Source: Paraburkholderia sp. (GTDB taxonomy: Bacteria; Pseudomonadota; Gammaproteobacteria; Burkholderiales; Burkholderiaceae). Taken from it: a stretch of DNA of 64,000 nt. The stretch lies in contig NZ_SCRP01000033.1 in assembly GCF_004298475.1 (NCBI RefSeq), forward strand, positions 23,730 through 87,729, given 5' to 3'. Position 1 is the stretch's first letter. Each line of letters opens with the position of its first letter. The notes beneath the pieces are model-generated. The model ran no database searches. It was not told the DNA's origin and saw nothing but the letters and a program-made list of their open reading frames with translations. Positions 62,992 through 64,000 of this stretch are shown piece after piece. A program made the translations under genes and the position numbers.

Positions 62992-63839
62992 GCGTGACTC
63001 ACCCCGACGGCGCGCGCGCGGCGGCCACGGCAGGCGCCGTGCCTGACGCCGTGCGCGCGCGGTACGCCCTGGCAGTCCAGTCCGAGAAGCGCAGCTGGCG
63101 CTCGCTCGCGGGCTGGGCGCTCGTGTTCGTGCTGCTCGGCGCAACCTGGCGCGGCGCGGACATGTGCCCGCTCGACCTGTTCGCCGACACCGCGAGCATG
63201 GGCGAATTCGCGCGCGACTTCTTCCCGCCGAACTTCTCCGAGTGGCGCTTCTATGTCCACGAGATGGGCGTGACGCTCGCCATTGCGCTGTGGGGCACGG
63301 CGCTCGCCATCGTCTGCGCAGTGCCGTTCGGGCTCATGTCGGCGCAGAATCTTGCGCCCGCATGGATCCGCCATCCGGTTCGCCGCGTGATGGACGCATG
63401 CCGCGCGATCAATGAGATGGTGTTCGCGATGCTGTTCATCGTCGCGGTGGGGCTCGGCCCGTTCGCGGGCGTGCTGGCGCTGTGGGTCCACACGACGGGC
63501 GTGCTGGCCAAGCTCTTTGCGGAAGCCGTCGAAGCCAGCGACCCGCGTCCGGTCGAAGGCGTGCGCGCGACGGGCGCGAATCCGCTCGACGAAATCATCT
63601 ACGGCGTGCTGCCGCAGGTGACGCCGCTGTGGATCTCGTACGCGCTCTACCGCTTCGAATCGAACGTGCGCTCGGCGATGGTGGTGGGCATGGTCGGCGC
63701 GGGCGGCATCGGCGTCGTGCTGTACGAGAAAATCCGTTCGTTCGACTACGCACAGACCTGCACGGTGCTCATCATGGTGATCGCCGTGGTCACGGTCATC
63801 GACCTCTTCTCCGCCTGGCTGCGCGAACGCGTGATCTGA
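62988..63839 (+). CDS. phnE: Phosphonate ABC transporter permease
   Basis: 283 residues, about six helices; the ABC permease loop [20 protein letters not shown] is present. The N-terminal 30 residues are a disordered cytoplasmic extension. ATG overlaps the phnD stop. Inner-membrane channel of the PhnCDE importer. Confidence 0.93.
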   Translation: MSVTHPDGARAAATAGAVPDAVRARYALAVQSEKRSWRSLAGWALVFVLLGATWRGADMCPLDLFADTASMGEFARDFFPPNFSEWRFYVHEMGVTLAIALWGTALAIVCAVPFGLMSAQNLAPAWIRHPVRRVMDACRAINEMVFAMLFIVAVGLGPFAGVLALWVHTTGVLAKLFAEAVEASDPRPVEGVRATGANPLDEIIYGVLPQVTPLWISYALYRFESNVRSAMVVGMVGAGGIGVVLYEKIRSFDYAQTCTVLIMVIAVVTVIDLFSAWLRERVI

Positions 63840-63887
63840 ACGCGTTTCGCTGCCTCTGCCTCTTCAAACGCACGCGGGCATGCGCCG

Positions 63888-64000
63888 ATGCCCAACACGG
63901 CCGATCTCGAGCAGTACGTGTACTACACGCTGCTCGTCAACCCGGATTTCGACAAACATCCTGCGGTGCAGCGCATTGTCGGGGAAACGCAGGGGAAACC
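63888..64000 (+). CDS. Partial gene after phnE, product not recognised
   Basis: Open frame to the right edge starting MPNTADLEQYVYYTLLVN and continuing PDFDKHPAVQRIVGETQGK. It is gene-like in composition and on the phn strand, 48 bp after phnE, so it could be the fourth gene of the operon. No clear ribosome site; the family was not recognised from 37 residues. Confidence 0.45.
   Translation, partial: MPNTADLEQYVYYTLLVNPDFDKHPAVQRIVGETQGK

Overview
The window is high-GC proteobacterial DNA, most likely from the Burkholderiaceae (Paraburkholderia, Caballeronia or Burkholderia). The evidence is an llpE-bpeE-bpeF-oprC efflux operon with a divergent bpeT-type LysR gene, two DUF4148 exported proteins, a flhDC pair, a Feo operon ending in a Cys-rich membrane protein, and a liu leucine-catabolic operon. 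No tRNA, rRNA, CRISPR array or prophage was recognised. The only mobile-element trace is a decayed IS3-type orfA at about 21.1 kb.

Layout. 0-4.6 kb: a minus-strand fatty-acyl-CoA operon (acyl-CoA dehydrogenase, acyl-CoA synthetase, crotonase cut by the window edge) divergent from an AraC-type regulator. 4.7-11.3 kb: small exported and membrane proteins, an AzgA-type purine permease, and an erythrin-VIT1 iron exporter overlapping a [2Fe-2S] ferredoxin. 11.4-17.5 kb: amidase, Fur-box-controlled feoAB plus a third small gene, CDP-diacylglycerol pyrophosphatase and a zinc alcohol dehydrogenase. 17.7-23.2 kb: a patchwork with a CBS-domain protein, an unusual DoxX-like/NirK/cytochrome c fusion, the IS remnant and an HSL-family hydrolase. 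23.4-30.2 kb: liuA-B-C-D with a divergent TetR regulator. 30.2-38.8 kb: envelope proteins, a 1055-residue penicillin-binding protein, an atypical response regulator, DoxX and two very short genes. 39-49 kb: flhDC with a long AT-richer leader, then the efflux operon and its LysR regulator. 49.4-51.4 kb: a cation-efflux transporter overlapping selD. 52.1-58.3 kb: an extracellular-fibre type locus. 59-61 kb: an alpha/beta hydrolase coupled to an M14 carboxypeptidase. 61-64 kb: phnCDE behind a Pho box.

The most interesting region is 52.1-58.5 kb. A coiled-coil plus beta-barrel outer-membrane protein (FapF architecture) converges on five minus-strand genes: two glycine-rich paralogues resembling PGRS proteins, two smaller exported proteins, and a periplasmic C39 cysteine peptidase (FapD architecture). 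Both smaller proteins carry a bacteriocin-type double-glycine motif (LTPQQLDNMRGG and MTTDQLDEHRGG), which suggests they are the substrates of the C39 peptidase. All four exported proteins end in related Gln/Asn/Thr/Val segments. A candidate sigma-54 promoter and an 18-bp palindrome lie upstream. I read this as a functional-amyloid (Fap-like) secretion locus with glycine-rich subunits. That reading comes from architecture and motifs only; no database search was possible.

Starts were chosen by Shine-Dalgarno position, family start and operon spacing, so several are shorter than the longest open frame. Long antisense frames, common in this GC-rich DNA, were excluded.
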